DNA from: Parapedobacter deserti
GTDB taxonomy: Bacteria > Bacteroidota > Bacteroidia > Sphingobacteriales > Sphingobacteriaceae
NCBI RefSeq assembly: GCF_042646065.1
Contig: NZ_JBHRTA010000008.1
Span: forward strand, 1-64,000
Length of the DNA stretch: 64,000 nucleotides
Reading direction: 5' to 3'
This document shows, one piece after another, positions 1 to 7,618 of this stretch; the stretch's first letter is position 1, and each line of letters starts with the position of its first letter. The notes below the pieces were generated by a model, which was given only the letters and a program-made list of their open reading frames with translations, did not search any database and was not told the origin of the DNA. The translations under genes and the position numbers were made by a program.

Positions 1-331
1 GCTGCTGAAGGAGGATTTCCGGGGTCCGACCAGCCTGGATGTGAATGCGATGTTCGTATTCGGGGACCGTTTCTGGATCGGCGGGGGCTGGCGCACGGGT
101 GTTACGGTTTTCCGGAAGGATTACGCGCGTTTCACGGGCAATGCGCTGAACAGGCGCAACTCGGTATCGGCGATCACGCAGCTGTACGTGACGCCGCAGC
201 TGCGGGTGGGTTACTCGTACGATTACATCCTGAGCCAGCTGAGCAGCGTGCAGAACGGCTCGCATGAAGTGACACTGGGCATCACCTTCGGGCGCAGAGA
301 CCAGCGGTTGCTGAGCCCGAGGTTTTTTTAA
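1..331 (+). CDS. PorP/SprF family type IX secretion membrane protein, C-terminal part
   Basis: The frame is open from base 2 and ends at TAA 329-331, so only the last ~109 residues are present. The visible part has strongly alternating beta-strand character: a DVNAMFVFGDRFWIGGGWR segment, then YVTPQLRVGYSYDYILSQLS, then a GSHEVTLGITF final strand. This is the usual C-terminal barrel pattern of PorP/SprF proteins. By family knowledge these are outer-membrane proteins that act in type IX secretion and gliding, often binding PorE-like partners encoded just downstream. No such partner follows here, because the next gene is on the opposite strand. The 5' end and signal peptide lie outside the window. 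Confidence 0.85.
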   Translation, partial: LLKEDFRGPTSLDVNAMFVFGDRFWIGGGWRTGVTVFRKDYARFTGNALNRRNSVSAITQLYVTPQLRVGYSYDYILSQLSSVQNGSHEVTLGITFGRRDQRLLSPRFF

Positions 332-530
332 CCATGTCAGACGAATGGGAATATGCTCGTGTTGCAGGGGACAACGTCCAATAAACAGAGCGGCGAACGG
401 TTGGCCGCTGCGGCTGTGACGTTATTTGACGGTCAGCAAAAAATGGTGGACCGCCACCATGTTCAAGAGACGCACATCAGGCCAACCGGCGTACGGAGGT
501 CACCGTGTTAAAATATTGATGTATTGATGC
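332..530. other. spacer between convergent genes
   Basis: This spacer of about 200 bp lies between the PorP/SprF stop and the GH18 stop. It holds one perfect hairpin with a T-run on the minus strand (437-460, listed separately). A second possible hairpin pairs AGCGGC (389-394) with GCCGCT (404-409). I see no convincing small gene here. Confidence 0.5.
437..460 (-). terminator. intrinsic terminator of the PUL enzyme operon
   Basis: Read on the minus strand, ATGGTGG, a CGGT loop and CCACCAT form a perfect 7-bp stem (443-460), followed at once by six T (437-442). It lies 70 bp beyond the GH18 stop codon, where the end of the minus-strand enzyme operon is expected. No T-run follows the hairpin on the plus strand, so it is probably one-directional. 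Confidence 0.7.
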
Positions 531-1628
531 CTATTGGTTGTTGTCGATTGCCGTTGCGATCGCATCCAATAGGCCTCCACGTTCCTTATCCAACGTCAGT
601 TCCCAGAACATGATGCCGCCGAGGCCTTTTTCACGAGCATAGCGCGTCTTAGCTGTCACCGAACGGATATCGTCGCCAGTGGCGTATTTTCGCTCCTTGG
701 TGTTATACCAATAGGGGGCTTCGGCCTGTTCGTCGTAGTGATACCGCCAGCCTTTCTCTGCAGTCAGTTCCTGTTTGTATTGCTTGAAGTGATAACCGTT
801 GGTATGCTCACCCGGCTGGTAACGGCCATTATTGCCCGGAGCTACATGTTGCCATACGCGGCAGTAAAACGCTGCACCGATAACCAGTTTTTCCGGCGAA
901 ATGCCGAGCTCGGTCAAGTACTGCACCGCCCGGTCGGTCGACTCTTCATCCGGTCGGACACTGTAGAGCGGGGTATGGTGGCCGGTGACGGTGGAGTAGC
1001 CATGTACCAGATCATAGCTCATGATATTGACCCGGTCGACCAGCGGCATCACTTTGTGCCATTCGACCGATTCATCCAGGAATTTCTGGAACCCGCCGGC
1101 GGCAAAGCTGAGCTCGTTGCTATCGCCCAGCACCTCTCGGAGCGCAGCAACCAGGGCGGTAAAGTTTTCGCGGTCTTCCGGTTTGTATGGATGTCCCGGA
1201 TGCCCCGGGATGGCGGGATATTCCCAATCCAGGTCAATGCCATCCGTGCCGAAGTAGTCGTTTACTTCTTTGACAGACCGGGCAAAGCGCTGGCGGCCAC
1301 CTGCCGTGGAAAAGGCATCGGAACACGGTTCGCAGCCACCCCAGCCGCCCAGGGAGAGCATGATCTTCAGTTGCGGGCGTTGCTGCTTCAGTGATACGAG
1401 ATGCCGGATGGCCGCGGTATCCCGGCCGTCGTCAATACGGAAAAGGCCATCCTTCAGATGTCCGAAACTGAAGATGATGTGGGTCAACTTGTCGACTTCA
1501 TAGCGGTCAATGGCTTTGTCATCACCGGTGTAATAGGCAATTACTGAAAAGTCCTGTGCCCGGACCGTTTGTACACAAAGCAGAACCAATGCGCATACAA
1601 GAGGCATCCATTTAAATTGCTTTTTCAT
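531..1628 (-). CDS. exported GH18 chitinase-like glycoside hydrolase
   Basis: This 365-residue protein has a signal peptide (about residues 1-24, ending VRAQ). The GH18 barrel shows the beta3 motif LSLGGWG (91-97) and the catalytic DxxDxDxE signature DGIDLDWE (129-136), with E136 as the expected proton donor. A later region carries the FxELT/W-type barrel end (IMFWEL). The spacing fits chitinase subfamily A with a small insertion domain. In the family these enzymes cleave beta-1,4 GlcNAc linkages with substrate assistance from the N-acetyl group; some members are endo-beta-N-acetylglucosaminidases acting on N-glycans. It is the last gene of the enzyme operon, and its ATG overlaps the upstream GH29 stop (ATGA, 1625-1628). 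Chitinase fits the sequence best, but an ENGase-like role cannot be excluded given the fucosidase neighbours. Confidence 0.88.
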   Translation of the reverse strand: MKKQFKWMPLVCALVLLCVQTVRAQDFSVIAYYTGDDKAIDRYEVDKLTHIIFSFGHLKDGLFRIDDGRDTAAIRHLVSLKQQRPQLKIMLSLGGWGGCEPCSDAFSTAGGRQRFARSVKEVNDYFGTDGIDLDWEYPAIPGHPGHPYKPEDRENFTALVAALREVLGDSNELSFAAGGFQKFLDESVEWHKVMPLVDRVNIMSYDLVHGYSTVTGHHTPLYSVRPDEESTDRAVQYLTELGISPEKLVIGAAFYCRVWQHVAPGNNGRYQPGEHTNGYHFKQYKQELTAEKGWRYHYDEQAEAPYWYNTKERKYATGDDIRSVTAKTRYAREKGLGGIMFWELTLDKERGGLLDAIATAIDNNQ

Positions 1629-2962
1629 TCTGCGCCCAGCCCTCCGTGGCCTCGGTATAACTTGAGCGGACCGTCGAGCTTGATTTCCAGCACATTCATG
1701 TACGCATCCTGTGCTTCCTGGGGGATGTCGATATAGACCAGTCCCGGTACGGGGCTCCAGGAGATCTTGCCCACGATCTTATGCGGAGCTGGAGTTCCGG
1801 TAGCCACGTCGGAGACACGGACAATATCATTGGACAGCCCCTTGACAACGACCGGACCCTGCGCTTTTCCCGGTATGAACAGGTACAGCGACGTCGAGTC
1901 CTTCGACAAGGTGGAGGGACCGTGGAAATGACCTTGTGGCAACCCGGCAACCGTGCCAAAGATGGCCTTTTCGTGTTTTTCCGTCCAGTCGCCCAGCGCC
2001 TCGAGGATGTCTATTTGCTGCGGGGGGATGGTGCCATCGGCTTTTGGGCCAATGTCAAGCAGGAGGTTGCCACCATTTCCGATCACATCGGCAAAAATGG
2101 TAATGATCTCGTAAGGTGTTTTCCAAGCGGTATCGCTCGGCCGGTACCCCCAGTTGTTGTTGGTGGTCATGCACAGCTCCCACCAATCGAACCGGGGGCG
2201 CGTAACCGGAAAGTTCTGTTCGGGTGTATCGTAGTCGCCATAGCCCTGCAGCCGGCCGTTGATGATCGTTGCCGGGTTTGCGGCAAGCAGCCGTCGGCGG
2301 ATACCTGCGGCATCCCATGCGTCGGCGCTGTGTTCCCAATCGCCATCGAACCACCACAGGTCAGGGTTGAATTGCTTGGTGAGTTCATCCATTTGCGCCC
2401 GGTTGAATGCAAGGAACCGTTGCCAGCGTCCGGGGTTATCTGCTATGGCGTAGCGGCTGCTGTCTTTCAGGAAGCCCGGGTAGTCGGGGTGGCTCCAGTC
2501 CAGTAAAGAGAAATAAGCGCCACGTTTGATACCGTGCCGGTCAAGGGCGCGATAAAACGGGGTAAGCAGGTCTTTCCCCGCGGGAGTATGCCTCGCCGTG
2601 CTGTAGTGATCTTGCTGGGTATCCCAAAGCGCCACGCCGTCATGATGCTTGGTCGTGATAACCGCATACCGGGCGCCGCTCTTTTTAATCAGCGCCGCCC
2701 ATGCCTCGGGGTCGTAGTGCGTGGCGGTAAAGCCCTTGAGCTGGTTCATGTAGGCGTCATAAGGCACATCGCCGTTGTGGAAGCTCCAGCTTTCGCTCAA
2801 CCCGTCTACGGCGTAGATGCCCCAATGGATGAAGATGCCGAGCTTCGCATCAGCGAACCATTGCATTTTTCCGCGTATAGAATCGGGGGGTACCAGCTGT
2901 TGTGCCGGGCGGGCCGTTCCGATAAATGTAGCTAAACAGGCTGATATGAAGTATCGTTTCAT
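1625..2962 (-). CDS. exported GH29 alpha-L-fucosidase (second copy)
   Basis: This 445-residue protein has a short signal peptide (about residues 1-20). Family marks are LGIFIHWGIY (41-50), TTKHHDGVALWD (103-114) and DLWWFDGDW, whose D206 fits the GH29 nucleophile, then a GNGGNLLLDIGP segment typical of the barrel end. A beta-sandwich-like C-terminal region follows. GH29 enzymes are retaining exo-alpha-L-fucosidases. The gene overlaps both neighbours by ATGA: its start with the upstream esterase stop (2959-2962) and its stop with the GH18 start. That arrangement suggests translational coupling. It is clearly diverged from the other GH29 of this operon (5514-6965), which suggests different linkage preferences; this is inference. 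Confidence 0.92.
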   Translation of the reverse strand: MKRYFISACLATFIGTARPAQQLVPPDSIRGKMQWFADAKLGIFIHWGIYAVDGLSESWSFHNGDVPYDAYMNQLKGFTATHYDPEAWAALIKKSGARYAVITTKHHDGVALWDTQQDHYSTARHTPAGKDLLTPFYRALDRHGIKRGAYFSLLDWSHPDYPGFLKDSSRYAIADNPGRWQRFLAFNRAQMDELTKQFNPDLWWFDGDWEHSADAWDAAGIRRRLLAANPATIINGRLQGYGDYDTPEQNFPVTRPRFDWWELCMTTNNNWGYRPSDTAWKTPYEIITIFADVIGNGGNLLLDIGPKADGTIPPQQIDILEALGDWTEKHEKAIFGTVAGLPQGHFHGPSTLSKDSTSLYLFIPGKAQGPVVVKGLSNDIVRVSDVATGTPAPHKIVGKISWSPVPGLVYIDIPQEAQDAYMNVLEIKLDGPLKLYRGHGGLGAE

Positions 2963-5517
2963 TGATTAATCTCCCATTGATTGGTATAGTATCCGGCATC
3001 GACCACATGATCGGATCCATGCTTCAGCATATCGAACTCAAAGAAGAGGTAGTCCGGGAATCCGCTGGCACCGGCAAAATACTGGTTGGCCGCCGCAGCA
3101 CGCATGCCCTTGATGCCCGTGCCGGTGATCACGCCAACGGAAAAGTGATCACTTCCCGGCTTCTTCCAACTGAAATATCCGCCAAGATCGTCACCCTGGT
3201 GGTACCGGCTTCCTATCCGAACTACCGAGCGATCCACCCTGATCGGGCAGTCGGACAATAAGCTGTGCCATGCGCTGTTTGTGGAGGCGTTGCCAACCAG
3301 AATGATGTTGCAGTTGGCATACACCCTGGGGTCAAACTCGGTGTCTGCCACGATGTCAAATGCACCGTTGCCCCGGTAATACCATGATTCAGCATCGTAG
3401 CGGGCTTTCTCCAGGGCCCAGCGGTTTTCCTCGTCAGTACCGCGGGTGCCGTACACATAAACCATCCGGTGGTTGAAAGCTTCCTTGAAGCTTCCGTTGC
3501 GGTGCGGCCCTTTCTCGGCGTGTGCTGGCGGTTCGGTTATCCGCCAGCTGTTGGCCTCACGCCGCAGGTAAAGCAGATCGGTTTCGGCACGTTGATAGCT
3601 GACTTCATTCAGGCTATCCAGGCGTATGTGGACAGGCTGTCCCGGGGCGAACGCGCCGATATCAAGGCGCAGCAGGCCGACGTTTTCGGTTTTTCCGTTT
3701 ATCGTTCCCGCCTTTACGTCGCGGTCAAGTACGATACGCGAATAGATCAGCGGTTCCTGTTGTTGGTCGATGGATGCCCAATAGTAAGAAGCCGATATGC
3801 CGGGATTGGCCGTCGTGAAGTCGATATGGTGCACGGCGGTATCCACTTTGCGCCTGTGCCATTGGAAGTAGTCAAACAGCGGTTTCCAGTCCACGCTTTC
3901 ATTGCTGTACCAGTGCGATCCGCCAGGATATTCGTAGTAAGCGAAGTTGGGGTGGAAGTCGCCGAGCACCTTCCGCATCTGCCGGGCATATTCAACAGGC
4001 ACCGTACGGTCGGCATCGCCATGCAGGATGTAAATGCCTAACGGCTTATAATTTGAGGCATAGGCGATCACATCGCTCTGGTTACTGGCACGCAGCAGCA
4101 TGTCTTCCAGCGCATTCCGGCCCTTTTCGGGTATCAGTCCGTCGGCTGATCCGTAGCCCTTTAGCGTAGGGTATCCAGCGCAGGGCGCGATAGCCGCCCA
4201 CTTATCCGGATAGGTGGCGCCGAGGAACCACGTACCGTGGCCGCCCATGGAGTGGCCGGTCAGGTAAATGCGCTGCGTATCGGGGCGGAGCGACTGCCGG
4301 GCCAGGTTGAGCACTTCAAGTGCATCGAGGCACCCCCAGTCTTCCCAGTTGAAGCCACGCGGCCGACGGTTGGTGGGAGCTACCAGCGTGCCCCAATCCT
4401 TTGCGGTATACGCCTGTGCCTGCCCAAGTGCTTCCACGCCTGCACCGTGTACGGAAAAAAACAGTGCATCGCCCGGCTTTTCCCCCGTGCTTGCCGGATT
4501 AACGGCATAATACTGTACACTGCCGTCTATGCCGCTGATAAATGTGACGCGATAGGGCGTAGCGGCGGAAACACTCCGCAGCGAGATCGGCTGTTCATGG
4601 GCCGCCCTGCCCGGCCCTTTCAGGGCGATGAGGCACGGCACGTCGCCCGTTTGCGTTACGCCCGACCCGTCAATGGGCACAGCCACCTTGCGGCTGCTGT
4701 AGGGAAGGATAGCAGGTACGGTGGCCGAAACGGTTTTCCCCTGCACGGTACTGCTTATGGACAGATTGACCAGCGGTTTCGATGTGGTGTTTACCACCAC
4801 GAGGCCGGCGACCAGCTGGCTGTTGTCTTTGCCTTCAACGATATCGGGCAGGGTGGCATCCGTCGGATCTATGTATACCTCGCTTTGGGGAAAGTGGAGT
4901 TCGGCCGCCACGAACAATCCGCGGATGTAAAATTCATTCAGCCCCTTTTTCAGGTTTACGGGAATGGCCATCCAACCCAGCCGGTAGGGATCGCCCGCAT
5001 GCAGTTCCCCGTTGACCAGCACGGCACTGTTGCCACGGATATTGAGTACGGCGCTTTGCGCTTTTGGCGACCGGTATGTCGTATATATGTAGCTGGGACC
5101 CGGACGCCAGCGTTGGAGAGTGCGCGGTGTTTGGCTGCTTTGGCGATCGATCCGCCCCGGCCCAGCCGGATTATTCGGGCTATTCAGATTGCCGCCCGCG
5201 CCGGGTCGGGGGCGGAAGAAGCCGGAGGTGTCGGCGGTAACCGGCGACCACACGGCAGTGCCTTCTCCGGCGGTGCTGCCTTCCAATGCCTGTCCCGGTG
5301 CAGGCGTGGTTAGCGAACCCCTGTGGTAATGCCACAGTAACTCATCCGTATAGACGGCCTCGCGGCCATAGCTGTACGGAACCTCGATGTAGAGGGCTTC
5401 GGTGAAGCGGTGCAGGGATTGCGCCTGCACATCTGGCAGTACCAGGACGGCCAACGCAGCGGCGGCTTGAATAAATATCGATGCAAGTTTCATCGTGCTA
5501 TGCTTATTGATCATCAA
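2959..5517 (-). CDS. exported alpha/beta-hydrolase (prolyl-oligopeptidase/esterase-like), 852 aa
   Basis: This large exported protein has a signal peptide ending VQAQ (about residue 33). Residues ~35-320 are beta-rich with no motif I recognise. A catalytic alpha/beta-hydrolase domain follows, with GHSMGG (nucleophile Ser near residue 424), ILHGDADRTVP (acid Asp) and GGSHWYS (His). A C-terminal region of about 280 residues follows. The triad is complete. The family includes peptidases and carbohydrate esterases; inside a fucosidase/chitinase operon, removal of acyl groups from glycans is the more likely role, but the substrate cannot be read from sequence. Two ATG codons stand in tandem at the start, and the first overlaps the upstream GH29 stop as ATGA (5514-5517). 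Confidence 0.75.
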   Translation of the reverse strand: MMINKHSTMKLASIFIQAAAALAVLVLPDVQAQSLHRFTEALYIEVPYSYGREAVYTDELLWHYHRGSLTTPAPGQALEGSTAGEGTAVWSPVTADTSGFFRPRPGAGGNLNSPNNPAGPGRIDRQSSQTPRTLQRWRPGPSYIYTTYRSPKAQSAVLNIRGNSAVLVNGELHAGDPYRLGWMAIPVNLKKGLNEFYIRGLFVAAELHFPQSEVYIDPTDATLPDIVEGKDNSQLVAGLVVVNTTSKPLVNLSISSTVQGKTVSATVPAILPYSSRKVAVPIDGSGVTQTGDVPCLIALKGPGRAAHEQPISLRSVSAATPYRVTFISGIDGSVQYYAVNPASTGEKPGDALFFSVHGAGVEALGQAQAYTAKDWGTLVAPTNRRPRGFNWEDWGCLDALEVLNLARQSLRPDTQRIYLTGHSMGGHGTWFLGATYPDKWAAIAPCAGYPTLKGYGSADGLIPEKGRNALEDMLLRASNQSDVIAYASNYKPLGIYILHGDADRTVPVEYARQMRKVLGDFHPNFAYYEYPGGSHWYSNESVDWKPLFDYFQWHRRKVDTAVHHIDFTTANPGISASYYWASIDQQQEPLIYSRIVLDRDVKAGTINGKTENVGLLRLDIGAFAPGQPVHIRLDSLNEVSYQRAETDLLYLRREANSWRITEPPAHAEKGPHRNGSFKEAFNHRMVYVYGTRGTDEENRWALEKARYDAESWYYRGNGAFDIVADTEFDPRVYANCNIILVGNASTNSAWHSLLSDCPIRVDRSVVRIGSRYHQGDDLGGYFSWKKPGSDHFSVGVITGTGIKGMRAAAANQYFAGASGFPDYLFFEFDMLKHGSDHVVDAGYYTNQWEINQ

Positions 5518-6965
5518 TGCGTTAATTTAAACACGGCGGCATACCGTAAGTCTGCCGGTTGGCGTCTGTTTTTCGGTATGGTGATTTCCAATGCACCGTC
5601 CGTTTCTTTGAACCGGAGTTTGCCGATGCCCAGCAATTCCACCTGTTTGACGGATTGGCCTTTCGGCATAACCAGCCGAACGGTTGCAGGTAGTTCAACC
5701 GTGCCTTCTGCTGACAGCATGAATGCATAAGTTGCGCTGCCATCGTTTTGACGGGTGTAATAAATGTTGTCGCCGTTGCTATACGGCGCTACCGGTTGGG
5801 TGGCGTAAATCCCCCCGCCGTTGATCGCCATCCAGCCGCCCACAGCCCGCAGGCGATCATAGGCGTCTGGATCCCAGTCGCCATGCGGGCCGGGGCCGAT
5901 GTTGAGAAGGTAATTGCCCCCGCGGGAAACGATTTTGATAAGCGTGTGCACAATGTCGCGCGCTGGTTTGTACGTATCGTCCGGTACATAACTCCACGAA
6001 TTTCCCATCGTCATGCAGCTTTCCCAAGGGATATCCAGCGGTTTGTCGGGCACCTGCTGTTCGGGTGTGACATAGTTTTCAAACTCGCCCGGCACGGTAC
6101 GGTCTACCACCAATAGGCCGGGCTGGTGCCGGCGTGCCATGGCGGCAATGCGAGGCATATCGATATCCTGTTCCACTTTGATAGTACGCTGCCAGTCGAC
6201 CGTCGTATCCACTGATGCCAGCGGCCGCACCCATCCCCCGTCCAACCACAGGATATCCACCCTGCCGTAATTCGTCATCAGCTCTTCTATCTGATTATAG
6301 GTAAACTGCTTGAATTTATTCCACCGCTCAGGATATTTACCGGGATCGTAATTCACATTGCGGTCCTTCGGCGGGAAATAGGGCCACCAATAATGTTCGG
6401 TATGCCAGTCGGGTTTTGAAAAATACGCCCCGATTTTAAAGCCCTTATCGCGGAATGCGTGGAAGATTTCCTTGGTCACGTCGGCACGTGGACTGCTTGA
6501 AAAAGGAGTCTTCGCGTCGGTGATCTTGTAGTCGCTCTGCTTGGTATCAAACATCGCGAAGCCATCGTGGTGCTTGGTGGTGAAGACCACGTATTTCATG
6601 CCCGCCTGCTGTGCTGCTTGCGCCCATTTTTCGGGGTTGAATACTGTGGGGTTAAACGTTGTTTGCAAGTTTTCGTAAGCCTTCTTGTATTCAAAGTAGT
6701 TATCCGAATGGGGGCCGCGTCTCACCGTCCACCCCTCATCTTCAGGGCAGAGGCTCCAGCTCTCTACGATACCCCATTGGCTATAGGTGCCCCAATGCAT
6801 AAAAAGGCCGAATTTCAGGTCCTGCCATTCTTCGAGGTTCTGCTGCACCAAGGGGTCGGATGGCGGGATATATCCGGCGGATATGTTGTGGTGCTGGGCG
6901 TAGGAAACAGCCGTGAAGGAAATAAAAAAAAGAAATAGTGTATTGTGTTTATTCTTAGAAATCAT
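5514..6965 (-). CDS. exported GH29 alpha-L-fucosidase (first copy)
   Basis: I set the start at ATG 6965 rather than the longest open frame (7130), because a clean signal peptide (MISKNKHNTLFLFFISFTAVSYAQ) begins there and the longer form would put 55 unrelated residues in front of it. The protein is 483 residues. GH29 signatures are LKFGLFMHWGTYS (50-62), TTKHHDGFAMFD (129-140) and VDILWLDGGW, where D242 fits the nucleophile. GGNYLLNIGPG closes the barrel. It cleaves terminal alpha-L-fucose by family knowledge. It leads the four-gene ATGA-coupled enzyme run and follows the small lipoprotein gene by 91 bp, with no clear TAnnTTTG promoter in that gap. Confidence 0.92.
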   Translation of the reverse strand: MISKNKHNTLFLFFISFTAVSYAQHHNISAGYIPPSDPLVQQNLEEWQDLKFGLFMHWGTYSQWGIVESWSLCPEDEGWTVRRGPHSDNYFEYKKAYENLQTTFNPTVFNPEKWAQAAQQAGMKYVVFTTKHHDGFAMFDTKQSDYKITDAKTPFSSSPRADVTKEIFHAFRDKGFKIGAYFSKPDWHTEHYWWPYFPPKDRNVNYDPGKYPERWNKFKQFTYNQIEELMTNYGRVDILWLDGGWVRPLASVDTTVDWQRTIKVEQDIDMPRIAAMARRHQPGLLVVDRTVPGEFENYVTPEQQVPDKPLDIPWESCMTMGNSWSYVPDDTYKPARDIVHTLIKIVSRGGNYLLNIGPGPHGDWDPDAYDRLRAVGGWMAINGGGIYATQPVAPYSNGDNIYYTRQNDGSATYAFMLSAEGTVELPATVRLVMPKGQSVKQVELLGIGKLRFKETDGALEITIPKNRRQPADLRYAAVFKLTH

Positions 6966-7056
6966 AAGTCTAACAATTGATGTTGATCCATACAAACTCG
7001 GTCGCTCTGGCAGTATTAGTAAGTAGCATTGACTTTGATCCTGTAAGTCGTTTAGT

Positions 7057-7458
7057 TCACTTCGTCTGTACTTCAAGCACGTAAACGCTTGTGTACCATG
7101 GTATATTAGCCGTGCAAAATGGATATTCATTTCCGATAGGCTGGCGAATCTTTATCACAAGAGATTGCCCAGCGTTATAAGTGTTATCCAAATTGGTGGC
7201 TGATATGGGGCCATAATGGGCGTGCTCCTCTGGATGGCCTTTTGGAAGAAAATGCTTTAGACGTTCGGCATCTTTTTCCCTAAACTGGATCAAAGGCCCG
7301 CTGGGGCAGCCGTCCGATGGGCGTAAATAAGTCACCCTGAAAACATCTTCTTCAAACTGCTGGTCTCTTTTCTCGCAGGATGCCAATACAAATAGCAACA
7401 GCCAAGCGAACACAAATACCGTTGTTTTTATTTTCTTAATTTTCGGTTTTGTTTTCAT
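7057..7458 (-). CDS. small lipoprotein of unknown function in the PUL
   Basis: This 133-residue protein has a basic N-terminus (MKTKPKIKKIK), a hydrophobic stretch and a lipobox LASC with Cys28 as the likely lipidated residue. The mature part has several Cys/Pro/Gly and aromatic residues but no motif I recognise. It lies between susD and the enzyme genes, where Bacteroidota PULs often encode a surface glycan-binding protein, but at about 105 mature residues it would be short for one. It could be a small binding module or a structural partner of SusCD. It is separated from susD by a hairpin terminator and from the first GH29 by 91 bp. Function unknown. Confidence 0.7.
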   Translation of the reverse strand: MKTKPKIKKIKTTVFVFAWLLLFVLASCEKRDQQFEEDVFRVTYLRPSDGCPSGPLIQFREKDAERLKHFLPKGHPEEHAHYGPISATNLDNTYNAGQSLVIKIRQPIGNEYPFCTANIPWYTSVYVLEVQTK

Positions 7459-7576
7459 AACTCCGTGTTTTTTGGTCCATACATCTAACGCTTGATTTGT
7501 TCAAATGTGATATTCAAATTTCTGTGCTACGTTTGCTAAGCAACTTTACCGTCAACAATCTTTTAGCCAGAAATAG

Positions 7577-7604
7577 AAAGAGCCGCAGGAAAAGGCGGCT
7601 CTTT
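7577..7604 (-). terminator. intrinsic terminator or attenuator after susD
   Basis: A perfect 10-bp stem AAAGAGCCGC/GCGGCTCTTT (7577-7586 with 7595-7604) with an 8-nt loop lies 15 bp beyond the susD stop. On the minus strand it is followed by a T-rich stretch. It sits between susD and the lipoprotein/enzyme genes, so it either ends the susCD transcript or lowers read-through into the enzymes. Confidence 0.75.
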
Positions 7605-7618
7605 CACACGGTTTTCGA

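Noticed and set aside
4237..5313. 358-codon open frame antisense to the alpha/beta-hydrolase
   Set aside because: It lies fully inside a well-supported gene on the other strand; GC-rich codon use often opens such frames.
6966..7130. Longer start for the first GH29 (ATG 7130)
   Set aside because: It would add 55 unrelated residues before a clean signal peptide and overlap the small lipoprotein gene.
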